Of a stretch of 64,000 nt of DNA, positions 9,512-18,906 are shown piece after piece. The stretch is taken from the NCBI RefSeq assembly GCF_004634245.1, contig NZ_SJTF01000008.1, positions 184,479-248,478 on the forward strand. Reading direction: 5' to 3'. The notes beneath the pieces were generated by a model. That model had not been told where the DNA came from. It worked only from the letters and a program-made list of their open reading frames with translations, and made no database searches. Source of the stretch: Flavobacterium foetidum. Its GTDB lineage: Bacteria; Bacteroidota; Bacteroidia; Flavobacteriales; Flavobacteriaceae. A program made the position numbers and the translations under genes. Every line of letters starts with the position of its first letter. Positions within the stretch are counted from its first letter, which is position 1.

Positions 9512-9519
9512 CAAAAATA
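9512..9519 (-). promoter_or_regulatory. -7 promoter box for the alpha/beta hydrolase
   Basis: On the minus strand this reads TATTTTTG, a full match to TAnnTTTG. No good -33 box is seen. Transcription from it would begin near 9505, which excludes the TTG at 9514 as start codon and favours 9493. Confidence 0.45.
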
Positions 9520-9521
9520 CG

Positions 9522-10061
9522 CTATTTTATTAGCCATATGAAATATAAAATAAAATTTAAAGCGGTGTTTTGCGATGCTCTCAAAGAGGCGTACGCTCTT
9601 TTCATTTGTGTTTTTACCGTGTTTATCGAGATGTTTTGGTTTTCGGCAATTTCTGCGTAACTCAGTCCTTCAACAACGTGCGAGATGAAAATTTCTCTTC
9701 GGGCCTGAGGAATTTTTTCAACCAAGGTCTGAATTCTCGGCTTTTTGTTCTCTTCTGAATTTTCAAAAATAGTTTGTTCTTCAGATTTTGGATGAACTAT
9801 TTTTTGGGTTTGTAAGCTTATGGTTTTGTTTTTTTCTAGGTATTGCAGGCTTAAATTCTTGACTGCTTTTGTTCCGTAAGCCTTAAATGAAATGGTGAAA
9901 GTTAGGGCTTCCTCTTTTTCCCAGAGATAAGTAAAAAAATCTTGGACAATATCTTTTGCGACATCTCTATCCTTTACAATGTTAAAAGACACCAAAGAAA
10001 AAAAGACAAAATGCTCTTTGTATAAGTCTTCAAATATTTTAAAATCTTTATGGTTCAGCAT
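9522..10061 (-). CDS. ECF-type RNA polymerase sigma-70 factor (FecI-like)
   Basis: A 179-residue sigma factor with only regions 2 and 4. Region 2 has DVAKDIVQDFFTYLWE (core binding and -10 recognition). Region 4 has EGLSYAEIAENQNISINTV followed by KTQMKRAYASLR, a helix-turn-helix for the -35 element. It is divergent from a fecR-like gene with 162 bases between, and susC/susD follow on. In Bacteroidota such sigma factors are held by the FecR protein and released when the cognate SusC/TonB transducer binds its substrate. The target is usually the neighbouring susCD operon. Regulation of that operon is therefore likely but inferred. Confidence 0.9.
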   Translation of the reverse strand: MLNHKDFKIFEDLYKEHFVFFSLVSFNIVKDRDVAKDIVQDFFTYLWEKEEALTFTISFKAYGTKAVKNLSLQYLEKNKTISLQTQKIVHPKSEEQTIFENSEENKKPRIQTLVEKIPQARREIFISHVVEGLSYAEIAENQNISINTVKTQMKRAYASLRASQNTALNFILYFIWLIK

Positions 10062-10223
10062 CTTCCAATATCATTTATCGTTTTGTAATGGATTACATAG
10101 CCAAATGTAAAATAAAAAGTTAGTTTTTTTTTGTAATGTGTAAAAAAAATCAAAAAATATTGATTTGTTGTCACCCTAAAAAACTTTTTTCCTAACATAT
10201 AAAAAACACTATATAAAAAACAA

Positions 10224-11363
10224 ATGACTCCAAAATCAAAATTAATTAATGCCCTACGGAAAATAAGGTCCGAAGGAGACTTTGATGCCTCGAAAATACC
10301 AACACTTTCTAATGAAGAACAAGAACTGCTAAAAGATCTTAAAAATAACGGTCTGCTTGAAGAAGCTTTATTGTATGCAGAATCGATAGATACCGATGAA
10401 AATTGGAAAGAATTAAAAGAAAAGATAAATGTTGGCGAAAAGTCGTTTGCCATCAATTGGAAAACAATTTTTCAGTATGCAGCGGTTTTCTTTTGTGTAA
10501 TAAGCCTAGGTTATCTTTTTCAGTTCAAAAATGGAAAACAAACCAAGTCAGAGATTCCGTCTGATGCCATACAGCTAGTGTTAGAAAATGGAGATGTACA
10601 GATTTTGAGCCCAAGCGGAAAACAGCAAATTATAAAGAAAAACGGAGAGGTGATTGCTTCTCAAAAAGATAACCAAATCAATTACCATTCGGGTAAGGCA
10701 ATTAATAAATTGGCTTACAATGAAATTAAAATTCCGTACGGAAAAACATTTAAAATACAGTTGTCGGACGGAACGTCGGTAAATCTAAATGCAGGTTCAT
10801 CTTTAAAATATCCTGTGCAGTTTATTAAAGGATATAAGAGAGAAGTAGTTCTAGAAGGTGAAGCTTTTTTTGATGTTGCAAAAGATAAGGTGCACCCGTT
10901 TATAGTGAAAACAAGAGGTGTAAATGTAAAAGTTTTAGGAACAAAATTTAATGTGAGTTCCTATAGAGAAGATATGGATATTAATACAGTATTGATGGAA
11001 GGTTCTGTTAGTTTGTCTGAAGCTGCCAATTCGGATCAAAAAGTAATGTTGGTTCCGGGAGAAAAAGGATCTTGGAGCAGCCAAAAAAAGGATATTGCTG
11101 TAGAACAAGTAGATACGCGTTTTTACACAGAATGGATAAACGGAGAGATTGTTTTTAGAAAAACAGCATTTAGAGACATTATTATCAAACTAGAACGAGC
11201 TTACAATGTTACGATTGAAAATAATAGAGAGGATATTTTAGATAAAAAATTTAATGCCAGCTTCAATAAAAACATTGAAAGCATTGACAAGGTGTTAGAA
11301 ACAATGAGCAAAATTCAGGGCTTTACTTATACAAAAGAAGGAAGGCTTATAAAAATAAACTAA
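10224..11363 (+). CDS. FecR-family anti-sigma factor with DUF4974
   Basis: A 379-residue single-pass inner-membrane protein. The cytoplasmic N-terminal 78 residues should bind the sigma factor encoded divergently. One membrane helix (about 78-98, FQYAAVFFCVISLGYLF) follows. The periplasmic part has the FecR domain (from NEIKIPYGKTFKIQLSDGT to NTVLMEGSVSL, about 168-265) and a C-terminal DUF4974 domain (VFRKTAFRDIIIKLERAY through GFTYTKEGR). That domain in this family contacts the STN domain of the outer-membrane transducer. Start ATG at 10224. susC begins 152 bases downstream, after a hairpin without a T-tract, so read-through from this gene into susCD is possible. Confidence 0.93.
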   Translation: MTPKSKLINALRKIRSEGDFDASKIPTLSNEEQELLKDLKNNGLLEEALLYAESIDTDENWKELKEKINVGEKSFAINWKTIFQYAAVFFCVISLGYLFQFKNGKQTKSEIPSDAIQLVLENGDVQILSPSGKQQIIKKNGEVIASQKDNQINYHSGKAINKLAYNEIKIPYGKTFKIQLSDGTSVNLNAGSSLKYPVQFIKGYKREVVLEGEAFFDVAKDKVHPFIVKTRGVNVKVLGTKFNVSSYREDMDINTVLMEGSVSLSEAANSDQKVMLVPGEKGSWSSQKKDIAVEQVDTRFYTEWINGEIVFRKTAFRDIIIKLERAYNVTIENNREDILDKKFNASFNKNIESIDKVLETMSKIQGFTYTKEGRLIKIN

Positions 11364-11429
11364 CTATTTATTAACCAACCAAAAAACTAATAATTTATGA
11401 AGAGGATGTAATTTTTAAGAAAAGAAGCA

Positions 11430-11462
11430 AAATCGGAAAATAGTACCAGTATTTCCCGATTT
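11430..11462 (+). promoter_or_regulatory. Hairpin in the fecR-susC interval
   Basis: AAATCGGAAAATA (11430-11442) pairs with TATTTCCCGATTT (11450-11462) with one mismatch around a 7-base loop. There is no T-tract, so it is not a classical terminator. It may be an mRNA stability or processing element that sets different levels of fecR and susCD. That role is inference. Confidence 0.5.
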
Positions 11463-11515
11463 AAGTGTTTCAAACGACGTATCGAAATTAAATCATTTAA
11501 AATCAATCCAAAATT

Positions 11516-14500
11516 ATGAAAAAAATAATTACGAGGAATTGGCTTAGTCCTTATTTGCCTAAAATTAGTCTAAGAATGAAATTGACGACATTATTACTGA
11601 TGCTTTCTTTGATGAGGATTCAAGCAGGCGTTTATTCGCAGAATACAAAGTTGACCTTAAACATAAACAATGCTCCAATTGAAAAGCTGTTTAATAAAGT
11701 GGAATCTATTTCGGAATACCGCTTTCTTTTTGAAAGTAGCGTAATTGACCTGAGCAGAAAGGTGACCATTAATGCTAAAAAACAGGCAATAACCGAAATA
11801 TTAGATGAAGTGTTTAAAAACACTGATATTTCTTACAGTATAAATGACCGCCAAATTCTATTGGTTAAAAAGAAACAAAAGGCAAACCTGTTAGAAAAAA
11901 ATACTGTTCAGAAAGTTGTAGTTGCACAAGGTGTCGAAATTACGGGAGTAGTAACAGACTCCAGAAATATGCCGATACCAGGAGCAAATGTTATTGAAAA
12001 GGGAACTAATAATGGGGTGTCAACTGATTTGGACGGAAAGTTTACAATTCGCGTAAGCGGTCCTAATAGCATTTTGGTTTTTTCCTTTATCGGATTTGAG
12101 AGCAAAGATGTAACAGTAGGGCAAAATATCTCTTTGAATGTAGTTTTAAACGAACAGAATTCTGCATTAAATGAAGTGGTAATTGTGGGTTATGGCGCGG
12201 TCAAGAAAAAGGATTTGACAGGTGCGGTAGCAACAGTGAAATCATCGGATATTGTTCTGAGTCCTGTTCTGAGTCCAATGGAAGCGCTTCAGGGAAGGGT
12301 TTCTGGTTTGGATATTCAACGAGGATCCGGAAAAGCCGGATCTTCTCCAAAAGTTTTATTGAGAGGAAACAGATCTTTGACAGCGAGCCAAGATCCATTG
12401 TATATTGTGGATGGAATTCCGTCAAGCATTAACAATTTAAATCCAAATGATATTGAGTCTATTGATGTTTTAAAAGATGCTTCCTCTACTGCAATATATG
12501 GTTCTTCTGGAGCGAATGGAGTTATTATTGTTACCACTAAAAAAGCAAAAGCAGGAAAAACACAAATCGACGTTAACAGCTATTTCGGATTAAATGGTTT
12601 CTCTTCTTTTCCGGCGCCGCTTACAGGTGATAAATGGTTGAGCTACAAACGCGACCGATTTTATTTAGACAATGGTTACCAAGCAACTAGTTTAACAGAT
12701 TTAGGATTAAATGCATCAGCAATTGCTGCAATTGAAAAAGGACAATATGTAAACTGGATTGATGAAACTTTACAGGTAGGAACACAGCAAAACCATAATC
12801 TTTTTATGAGGGGCGGATCTGAAAAAGTGCAGGGGTATCTTTCTTTAGGATATGTTGGAGAAGAAGGAATCTATCAAAATGATAAAGTAAACAGTTACAA
12901 TTCAAGAGGAGGAGTTGATCTTAAATTCAGTGATAAATTTAAAACTGGTTTCCAATTGATTTTAAACTATCGTAAGAGCAGCACAACAAACAGTAGAATT
13001 AATAAAGCCTACAGTGTTTATCCGCTAGGAGTGCCATTTGATGAAAATGGAGTGGTAAATCTTTATCCAATAGAAGGAGATCCTAACAACATTAGTATTT
13101 TGGCCAACAATTATCCTGGGGCTTTTGCTAATGAGTCATTAAGTTATAATGTACAATTTAATCCCTACATGGAGTTTGAATTTGCTAAAAATTTGAAGTT
13201 AAGATCTAATTTGGGAACACGATTTTCTGGAAGCAGAGCAGGTACTTTTCAGAACAAAAACTCGTACAATCTGCTAACGGAAGGCAGAACTGCAAGCGAA
13301 GCAACTTATAATAACGAGCTGGCTTATAGTTACATCTGGGAGAATATTTTGAACTATAATTTTAAATTGGGTAAAAATCATGATTTTGGTTTAACAGGAA
13401 TTACTTCTTGGGCAGACAGCAGATCTGAAGGGGCTTATTTAGGAGGTAACGGTATAGATTACGATGATTTCCAGTTTTATAATATGGGATCGGTAAAAAA
13501 CCTAACTACCCGAATGAATGCTTACAGTCAGTCTAACAGAATGTCATTTGCTGGTCGTTTTAATTATAGTTTTAAAGGAAAGTACTTATTTCAGTTAACT
13601 AATCGTTGGGACGGGGTTTCTCAATTAGCAGATGGAAACAAATGGTCTTCTTTCCCGTCTGCATCCTTGGCTTGGCGCATTAGCGATGAAGGTTTTATGC
13701 AGGGAACAAGTTCTTGGTTGAATAATCTGAAACTAAGATTAGGTTATGGTGTTTCAGGATCGGCAAATATTGATCCGTATTCTAGTTTGACCCGTACTTC
13801 TACAAAAACAAGCAGTCTTTCTCTTGGTGGTGGTACAGCTTTACCAATGTATGTTCCTACTGAGCATATTTCAAATCCGGATTTAACTTGGGAGCGCTCA
13901 ACAAATACAAACTTAGGTTTAGATATATCTGTATTGAAAAATAGAATTGACGTAGTAGCCGAATATTATTGGACAAATACTGATGGTATTTTATGGGATC
14001 GTCGTCTCCCAACCAGTTCAGGAGGTTACGATGCGAAAACACCTTATAAAAAGACATCTAATATTGCATCTTCTGAAAACAGAGGTTTTGAACTTTCTAT
14101 CAATACCAGAAATATTGAAACAGAAAATTTCAAATGGAATACTTCGTTTACCTATACACACGCTACAGAAAAGCTGACCAATATAGATTTAGGAAATTTA
14201 TCGGTTGCCGAATTAATTTCAGAAGGACTTTTCATCGGTCAGACGCCTGCTTCAGGAGGAGTATTTTACGATTATAAAAAAATCGGAATCTGGCAATTAG
14301 GACAGGAGACAGAAGCGGCTTTGTATGGCGCTAAACCAGGAGATATAAAACTGCAGACAGTGCCACAGGTTGATGCCAACGGAGTATCAGATAATGGAGT
14401 ACACGTTTATTCTACAAAAGACAGAATGATTGTAGGAAACAATGTTCCAGATTATTTCTTTGGTTTCCAAAATACATTTAAGTATAAGAACTTTGATTGT

Positions 14501-14902
14501 ACTGTATTTGTAAACGGAAGATATGGCGGTATGATGCGTGCTCAGGTTTTGGGTTATTGGAACAAAGAAGCACAGCCAGAAACGTATAGTTACTGGACAC
14601 AGGACAATCCAACAAACGATTTCCCGAGACCAGGTGGTAGTTTTAATACACAGTTTCAATCTTCATTAGAGCTTGTAGATGCCTCTTATATAAAAATCAA
14701 GAATATTACACTTGGATATTCTATGCCGCAAGATTTCTTAAAAAGAACAGGAATAAGTTCGCTGAGACTTTATGCAACGTCTTATAATCCTTTTGTTTTT
14801 AGCCGTAGTCATTTATTGAAAGATGTAGATCCAGAAAGTGGAGGCTCAGATTCATTCCCATTATTTAAACAGGTTGTTTTTGGTCTTAATTTATCATTAT
14901 AG
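11516..14902 (+). CDS. SusC/RagA-type TonB-linked outer membrane transporter with STN domain
   Basis: An 1128-residue outer-membrane transporter. In order: a long N terminus with a signal peptide whose hydrophobic core is LTTLLLMLSLMRIQAGVYSQ, and an STN (secretin/TonB N-terminal) signalling domain at about 43-115 (LTLNINNAPIEKLFNKV). Then come a carboxypeptidase-regulatory-like domain at 141-215 (EITGVVTDSRNMPIPGANV), the TonB box/plug region (NEVVIVGYGAVKKKDLTGAV, then the VLLRGNRSLTASQDPLYIVDG block) and a large beta-barrel to the C-terminal VVFGLNLSL. It imports oligosaccharides or similar ligands with the SusD lipoprotein. The STN domain marks it as the transducer for the FecR/sigma pair upstream. 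The substrate is unknown because no glycan-degrading enzyme lies next to it. Confidence 0.95.
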   Translation: MKKIITRNWLSPYLPKISLRMKLTTLLLMLSLMRIQAGVYSQNTKLTLNINNAPIEKLFNKVESISEYRFLFESSVIDLSRKVTINAKKQAITEILDEVFKNTDISYSINDRQILLVKKKQKANLLEKNTVQKVVVAQGVEITGVVTDSRNMPIPGANVIEKGTNNGVSTDLDGKFTIRVSGPNSILVFSFIGFESKDVTVGQNISLNVVLNEQNSALNEVVIVGYGAVKKKDLTGAVATVKSSDIVLSPVLSPMEALQGRVSGLDIQRGSGKAGSSPKVLLRGNRSLTASQDPLYIVDGIPSSINNLNPNDIESIDVLKDASSTAIYGSSGANGVIIVTTKKAKAGKTQIDVNSYFGLNGFSSFPAPLTGDKWLSYKRDRFYLDNGYQATSLTDLGLNASAIAAIEKGQYVNWIDETLQVGTQQNHNLFMRGGSEKVQGYLSLGYVGEEGIYQNDKVNSYNSRGGVDLKFSDKFKTGFQLILNYRKSSTTNSRINKAYSVYPLGVPFDENGVVNLYPIEGDPNNISILANNYPGAFANESLSYNVQFNPYMEFEFAKNLKLRSNLGTRFSGSRAGTFQNKNSYNLLTEGRTASEATYNNELAYSYIWENILNYNFKLGKNHDFGLTGITSWADSRSEGAYLGGNGIDYDDFQFYNMGSVKNLTTRMNAYSQSNRMSFAGRFNYSFKGKYLFQLTNRWDGVSQLADGNKWSSFPSASLAWRISDEGFMQGTSSWLNNLKLRLGYGVSGSANIDPYSSLTRTSTKTSSLSLGGGTALPMYVPTEHISNPDLTWERSTNTNLGLDISVLKNRIDVVAEYYWTNTDGILWDRRLPTSSGGYDAKTPYKKTSNIASSENRGFELSINTRNIETENFKWNTSFTYTHATEKLTNIDLGNLSVAELISEGLFIGQTPASGGVFYDYKKIGIWQLGQETEAALYGAKPGDIKLQTVPQVDANGVSDNGVHVYSTKDRMIVGNNVPDYFFGFQNTFKYKNFDCTVFVNGRYGGMMRAQVLGYWNKEAQPETYSYWTQDNPTNDFPRPGGSFNTQFQSSLELVDASYIKIKNITLGYSMPQDFLKRTGISSLRLYATSYNPFVFSRSHLLKDVDPESGGSDSFPLFKQVVFGLNLSL

Positions 14903-14906
14903 TATT

Positions 14907-16763
14907 ATGAAAAAATATATAAACATAAAATCAGTAATTGTTGTAATGTCCTTGATGGTTGGTTTACAATCATGTAGTCTGGACGAAAAAAATCTTACCA
15001 CTGTTTCTTTGGATAAATCCTATAGTGAAAGGCCAGGGTTTGAAGGATTAATTAACAGCTGTTATGAGAATCTATATTTCCTTCACGGAAAAGTAGATTA
15101 TATAGCACCGACTGAAGCCGGAACTGATTCTTGGGAAAATGTAAGTACTAGCGGAATTGGTTATGCGCAATATGCCAGTCAGTTAAATCCAGACGATGGA
15201 AACATTAAGGTAATCTGGGGGACAGCGTACACAACGATCAATCTTTGCAATACGGCAATTTATTATGCAAAAGATGTAAAAGGGTATTCTTCTACAGAGG
15301 AAATGAATTCAAAATTAGCTGAAGCCTATTTTCTAAGAGCTTTTAGTAATTTCATATTAGTAGAGCAATTTGGAGGCGTGGTTTTAAGAACAAAATCGTC
15401 TATTATTGAAGGAGCAGATAATGCACCTGTTCGTAGTTCTGAAAGAGAATTTTACGATTTAATTATTGAAGATTTAAAATTTGCCTGCGCACATCTTCCT
15501 GTACAACAGACATTACAAGGAAGAGCAGCTAAGAAGGCCGCTTATGGTTTGTTGGCTAAGGTTTATCTGCAGAGAACGAGATTAGGAGATGTTGCAGAGT
15601 ATTCTAAACTAGCCTTGGAAACTGCGGAAGAATTAATCAATAACGCAGGAAAATATAATGCAGCTTTGTATTTAAGTGACAATACAAAATCAGGCTTCAG
15701 TAAACTTTGGGACGGCAATAATAACAAGAAAAACACAGAATTTTTGTTTACACAGGGAATTGATCCAGGCGGACTAAATCCTGAAGGTTTCAACAGAGGA
15801 AGAACAAGACAGTATTACCTTCCTGATTTGGCAACAAGAGGAGCTGAGTGGGGAGCTGGAGCAACGAGTATTCTCTACGGAAGAGCCAATAGCCGTATGT
15901 TAAAACCAAGTAAATATTTATTGACAGAGGTGTTTTCGCCAGTACCGTCGCCGGCAGATACTCGTTTTGCAGAAACATTTACCTATAAGTTTTATGCTGC
16001 AGCCAATAAAACGATTACGCAGACAATGGTTACTGCTTACAAAAAAGATCCTTCGGTATTAGGTTATACGATTAAAAATACTTTGGCTCAGGCGTTGCCA
16101 TCGGTTAATTTTTATTCTCAAAAAATTGAGGAACAAATCAATATGAATAACGATGAAGGTTTGTCTGTTTTTACACCTAATTGGAATATAGATCCAGCTG
16201 TTAAAAGCAAAATGCCTGTTTTGGTTGCCGATCCTAGTGATATTTTCGAGCCGGGAACCAATAAATATAAAGATCCGGCAATGTATCCGAACGATCCGAA
16301 TTTAATCAATATTTTTCCGGCCATGCGAAAATTTTCTGCGGCATTGTATTGCCAAAGCAATCAGTACTGGTTGGGTGATATTCCGATCATTCGTTTGGGG
16401 GAAGTTTATCTGATTGCGGCAGAAGCGGCTATTTTAAGTGATAACCCAACCAAAGCATTGGTTTATGTAAACACTTTAAGAAAAAGAGCCGCCATAAGTT
16501 CAAGAGAAAATGAAATGCTAGTGACAAGCGGACAAATGAATATTGATTTTATTTTGAAAGAAAGAGCAAGAGAGTTGTCTGGCGAGCATACAAGATGGAT
16601 TGACCTCAAGCGTACTGGAAGATTAAATAAAACGTATTTAGATCAAACCAATCCGATTGCTGGTGCAAATTTCGTCAACGAAAAACATATTGTTAGACCA
16701 ATTCCGAGATCATTTTTGGATGCCATTTCAAATGCTAAGGATTTTGGAACTAACGGATATTAA
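14907..16763 (+). CDS. SusD/RagB-family surface glycan/nutrient-binding lipoprotein
   Basis: A 618-residue lipoprotein. Its signal peptide ends MVGLQSC, with acylated Cys23. The SusD family is recognised from the N-terminal GFEGLINSCYENLY block, the TPR-like LAEAYFLRAFSNFILVEQFGG segment and the C-terminal RLGEVYLIAAEAA, ERARELSGEHTRWIDLKR and IPRSFLDA blocks. It caps the SusC barrel at the cell surface and binds the substrate. The ATG at 14907 lies four bases after the susC stop, and the lipoprotein signal starts right there. A longer in-frame start inside susC is therefore rejected. Two terminators follow. Confidence 0.95.
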   Translation: MKKYINIKSVIVVMSLMVGLQSCSLDEKNLTTVSLDKSYSERPGFEGLINSCYENLYFLHGKVDYIAPTEAGTDSWENVSTSGIGYAQYASQLNPDDGNIKVIWGTAYTTINLCNTAIYYAKDVKGYSSTEEMNSKLAEAYFLRAFSNFILVEQFGGVVLRTKSSIIEGADNAPVRSSEREFYDLIIEDLKFACAHLPVQQTLQGRAAKKAAYGLLAKVYLQRTRLGDVAEYSKLALETAEELINNAGKYNAALYLSDNTKSGFSKLWDGNNNKKNTEFLFTQGIDPGGLNPEGFNRGRTRQYYLPDLATRGAEWGAGATSILYGRANSRMLKPSKYLLTEVFSPVPSPADTRFAETFTYKFYAAANKTITQTMVTAYKKDPSVLGYTIKNTLAQALPSVNFYSQKIEEQINMNNDEGLSVFTPNWNIDPAVKSKMPVLVADPSDIFEPGTNKYKDPAMYPNDPNLINIFPAMRKFSAALYCQSNQYWLGDIPIIRLGEVYLIAAEAAILSDNPTKALVYVNTLRKRAAISSRENEMLVTSGQMNIDFILKERARELSGEHTRWIDLKRTGRLNKTYLDQTNPIAGANFVNEKHIVRPIPRSFLDAISNAKDFGTNGY

Positions 16764-16793
16764 TGCTAAATGTGGTTATTTAGTTAGGTTAGG

Positions 16794-16816
16794 AGCAGGC
16801 CGTATGGTCTGCTTTT
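16794..16816 (+). terminator. First terminator after susD
   Basis: AGCAGGCC (16794-16801) pairs with GGTCTGCT (16806-16813), with one G-U pair and a GTAT loop, followed by TTT. Confidence 0.65.
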
Positions 16817-16830
16817 AACTTTTTTAATGA

Positions 16831-16862
16831 AAAACGGCTTTCAGGAATGAAAGCCGTTTTTT
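16831..16862. terminator. Second, bidirectional terminator between susD and the AIM24-like gene
   Basis: AAAACGGCTTTC (16831-16842) pairs perfectly with GAAAGCCGTTTT (16849-16860). The stem has A- and T-rich ends on both strands, so it serves the convergent genes on each side. Confidence 0.9.
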
Positions 16863-16866
16863 GTGT

Positions 16867-17670
16867 TTAAAATCGATTATCGCCATCCAAAAGATTCCCC
16901 AATCCGCCAAGAAGACTTCCTTCATCACGACTGTTTCCGCCAGATCTAGGTGCCGATGCAATAATTCTTTCAGCCAATCTAGAGAAAGGCAGTGATTGTA
17001 TGTAGACCGTTCCTGGGCCTTTTAAAGTAGCGTAAAATAATCCTTCACCACCAAAAATAGAATTCTTGATGCCACCAATAAATTCGATATCATAATCTAC
17101 ATCTTTGGTAAAACCAATAATACATCCGGTATCTACTTTTAAGACTTCGCCATGACCTAATACTTTTTTGGACATTGTTCCTCCAGAATGTACGAATGCC
17201 ATACCGTCTCCTTCAATTTTCTGCATAATAAAGCCTTCACCGCCAAATAAGCCGCGTCCTAGTTTCTGAGAAAATTCTATTCCGACCGAAACACCTTTCG
17301 CAGCACATAAAAAGGAGCTTTTCTGGCAGATAAATTTGCCTTGAAATTGTTTTAAATCAATCGGAAGGATTTTTCCTGGATAAGGCGAGGCAAATGAAAC
17401 TTTGCGTTTAGTATTGCCTTGGTTTAAAAAAGCCGTCATAAATAAGTTTTCGCCTGTAAGGACTCTTTTTCCTGCGCTTAAAATTTTGCCAAATAAACCT
17501 GAACCTTGTTGTTGAGAACCATCTCCAAATATGGTTTCCATCTGGATATTGTTTTCCATCATCATAAAACTGCCAGCTTCGGCAATTACAATTTCTTTCG
17601 GGTCCAATTCGATCTCCACATACTGCATTTCTTCTCCAAAAATCTGATAATCTATTTCGTGCACTTGCAT
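16867..17670 (-). CDS. AIM24/TIGR00266-family protein
   Basis: A 267-residue soluble protein with the repeated glycine-rich beta structure of the TIGR00266/AIM24 family. Diagnostic stretches are EIELDPKEIVIAEAGSFMMM, GRGLFGGEGFIMQKIEGDG, FVHSGG and SIFGGEGLFYATLKGPGTVY. It ends in a glycine-rich tail (RSGGNSRDEGSLLGGLGNLL). The biochemical function of the bacterial members is not established; the mitochondrial relative AIM24 affects membrane organisation. It is a single gene, convergent with susD and sharing its terminator. Start ATG at 17670. Confidence 0.88.
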   Translation of the reverse strand: MQVHEIDYQIFGEEMQYVEIELDPKEIVIAEAGSFMMMENNIQMETIFGDGSQQQGSGLFGKILSAGKRVLTGENLFMTAFLNQGNTKRKVSFASPYPGKILPIDLKQFQGKFICQKSSFLCAAKGVSVGIEFSQKLGRGLFGGEGFIMQKIEGDGMAFVHSGGTMSKKVLGHGEVLKVDTGCIIGFTKDVDYDIEFIGGIKNSIFGGEGLFYATLKGPGTVYIQSLPFSRLAERIIASAPRSGGNSRDEGSLLGGLGNLLDGDNRF

Positions 17671-17818
17671 AATTTCTTAGTTATTTGTTTTTAGAATTAG
17701 ACTCACGGCGGTTGAGAATGTTACAGTTTTTAGTATACTTCGGCTATTTTTAAATAGATTAACAAATTTTGTTATTTTAAATTAGTCTTAATTATGTGTT
17801 TAATTACTTTAAATTATA

Positions 17819-17826
17819 TATTTTTG
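17819..17826 (+). promoter_or_regulatory. -7 promoter box of the 117-residue protein gene
   Basis: TATTTTTG matches TAnnTTTG. Transcription near 17833 places the ATG at 17850 correctly and excludes the longer frame that starts at 17796, upstream of this promoter. Confidence 0.55.
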
Positions 17827-17849
17827 CACCGTTATCATATTTTATCAGA

Positions 17850-18203
17850 ATGTTAGTTAGTGATTTGACCACCAAAGTATTATTTGAAACCGAAAAAGGA
17901 TACAGTTATCAATGTGATTTGACCAATAGTATAGTAATCAATTTTGTTGATACTGTGTCAAGTTATAAGATTCAGGATTTTTTGATTTTTCAAAGAAAGG
18001 TCAATAGCGTTGACATTTTAAACATGCTTTACGACTTATCTGACCAGTCGGATGCCCAGTTGATCGAAACTACCAAAAGAAATTTCTCTCGAAATCTAAC
18101 CATCTGCGAAATAGTGCAGCTAAGAGATTTACTAAATGGAACTAAATTTACCCTGAGTCTGCATTCTATGCTTTGCAGCATGGTAAATGTAGAACTTATT
18201 TAG
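17850..18203 (+). CDS. Hypothetical protein of 117 residues
   Basis: A small soluble protein beginning MLVSDLTTKVLFETEKGYSY. It has alternating beta-strand-like and helical segments, including VNSVDILNMLYDLSDQS and CEIVQLRDLLNGTKFTLSLH, and contains several cysteines. There are no signal peptide and no membrane segment. I do not recognise a family. It has its own promoter box and lies 83 bases upstream of ferritin on the same strand. A second promoter-like element before ferritin suggests that the two are separate units. The start was moved to 17850 because the longer version begins upstream of the -7 box. Confidence 0.7.
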   Translation: MLVSDLTTKVLFETEKGYSYQCDLTNSIVINFVDTVSSYKIQDFLIFQRKVNSVDILNMLYDLSDQSDAQLIETTKRNFSRNLTICEIVQLRDLLNGTKFTLSLHSMLCSMVNVELI

Positions 18204-18286
18204 ATTCTTACTTAGATTAAATCCAAATTTTCAGGCATTTACGGTTGTCTCCCTTAATTTTTGTAATTTTACACGTATAAAAATTA

Positions 18287-18811
18287 ATGGTTATGAAAGA
18301 TTTACTAAGAACAAGCACGTCATTAACTGAAGGCGTAGAAAATATATTGAATTTACAGGCAAAATTAGAAAGTGATGCTTCTAACAAATATTTAGCTATG
18401 GCAGCATGGTTGGATAGAAATGGTTACGCCAATACGGCATCGTATTTATACAAGCAAGCCGAAGAAGAAAGAGAGCACTTTCTAAAAATTTTCAAATTCA
18501 TTACAGATATGGGAGGGATTGCAGTTACGCCATCGGTTCCTGAAGTGCAACAAGAATTTGCTTCGTTTAGAGAAGTATTTGAAATTGCTTTGCAAAACGA
18601 AATTGCAGTTACTCAAGCAATCAATAAAGTAATTGCAAAATGTAGAGCCGAAAACGACTACGCTACAGAAGATTTTATGATGTGGTACGTAGCTGAGCAA
18701 AGAGAAGAAGAGAAAAATGCCAGAAGAGCTTTAGAGCTTTTTGATTTGATCAACGAAAATGAAGCAACAGGCAAATTTGAATTAGACGTTCAGATTTCTA
18801 AAATCGGATAA
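18287..18811 (+). CDS. ftnA: Bacterial non-heme ferritin
   Basis: A 174-residue four-helix-bundle iron-storage protein. It oxidises Fe(II) at a di-iron ferroxidase site and stores Fe(III) in a 24-subunit cage. Visible ligands include the EEREHFLKIF helix (E, H and adjacent E of the di-iron site) and the later EQREEEKNARR helix. The typical ASNKYLAMAAWLDRNGY segment is in the first helix. Two in-frame ATG codons lie at 18287 and 18293; the second gives the more usual MKDLLRTSTSL start, so the first two residues are uncertain. A plausible promoter is TTG (18245-18247) with TAATTTTA (18264-18271). A strong terminator follows. Confidence 0.94.
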   Translation: MVMKDLLRTSTSLTEGVENILNLQAKLESDASNKYLAMAAWLDRNGYANTASYLYKQAEEEREHFLKIFKFITDMGGIAVTPSVPEVQQEFASFREVFEIALQNEIAVTQAINKVIAKCRAENDYATEDFMMWYVAEQREEEKNARRALELFDLINENEATGKFELDVQISKIG

Positions 18812-18830
18812 ATAACGATTTATAAAATTT

Positions 18831-18872
18831 AAAAAGCCCTTAATGATTTAAAATTATTAAGGGCTTTTTTTT
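18831..18872 (+). terminator. Terminator after ferritin
   Basis: AAAAAGCCCTTAAT (18831-18844) pairs with ATTAAGGGCTTTTT (18856-18869), followed by further T. Confidence 0.9.
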
Positions 18873-18906
18873 ATGTCTATTCATTCATCAGCTTTTAATA
18901 GGGTTA

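Noticed and set aside
9466..9758. Two short plus-strand frames over the sigma factor gene
   Set aside because: Antisense shadows of a well-supported sigma factor.
14838..14906. Longer start for SusD inside susC
   Set aside because: The lipoprotein signal peptide begins exactly at the ATG at 14907.
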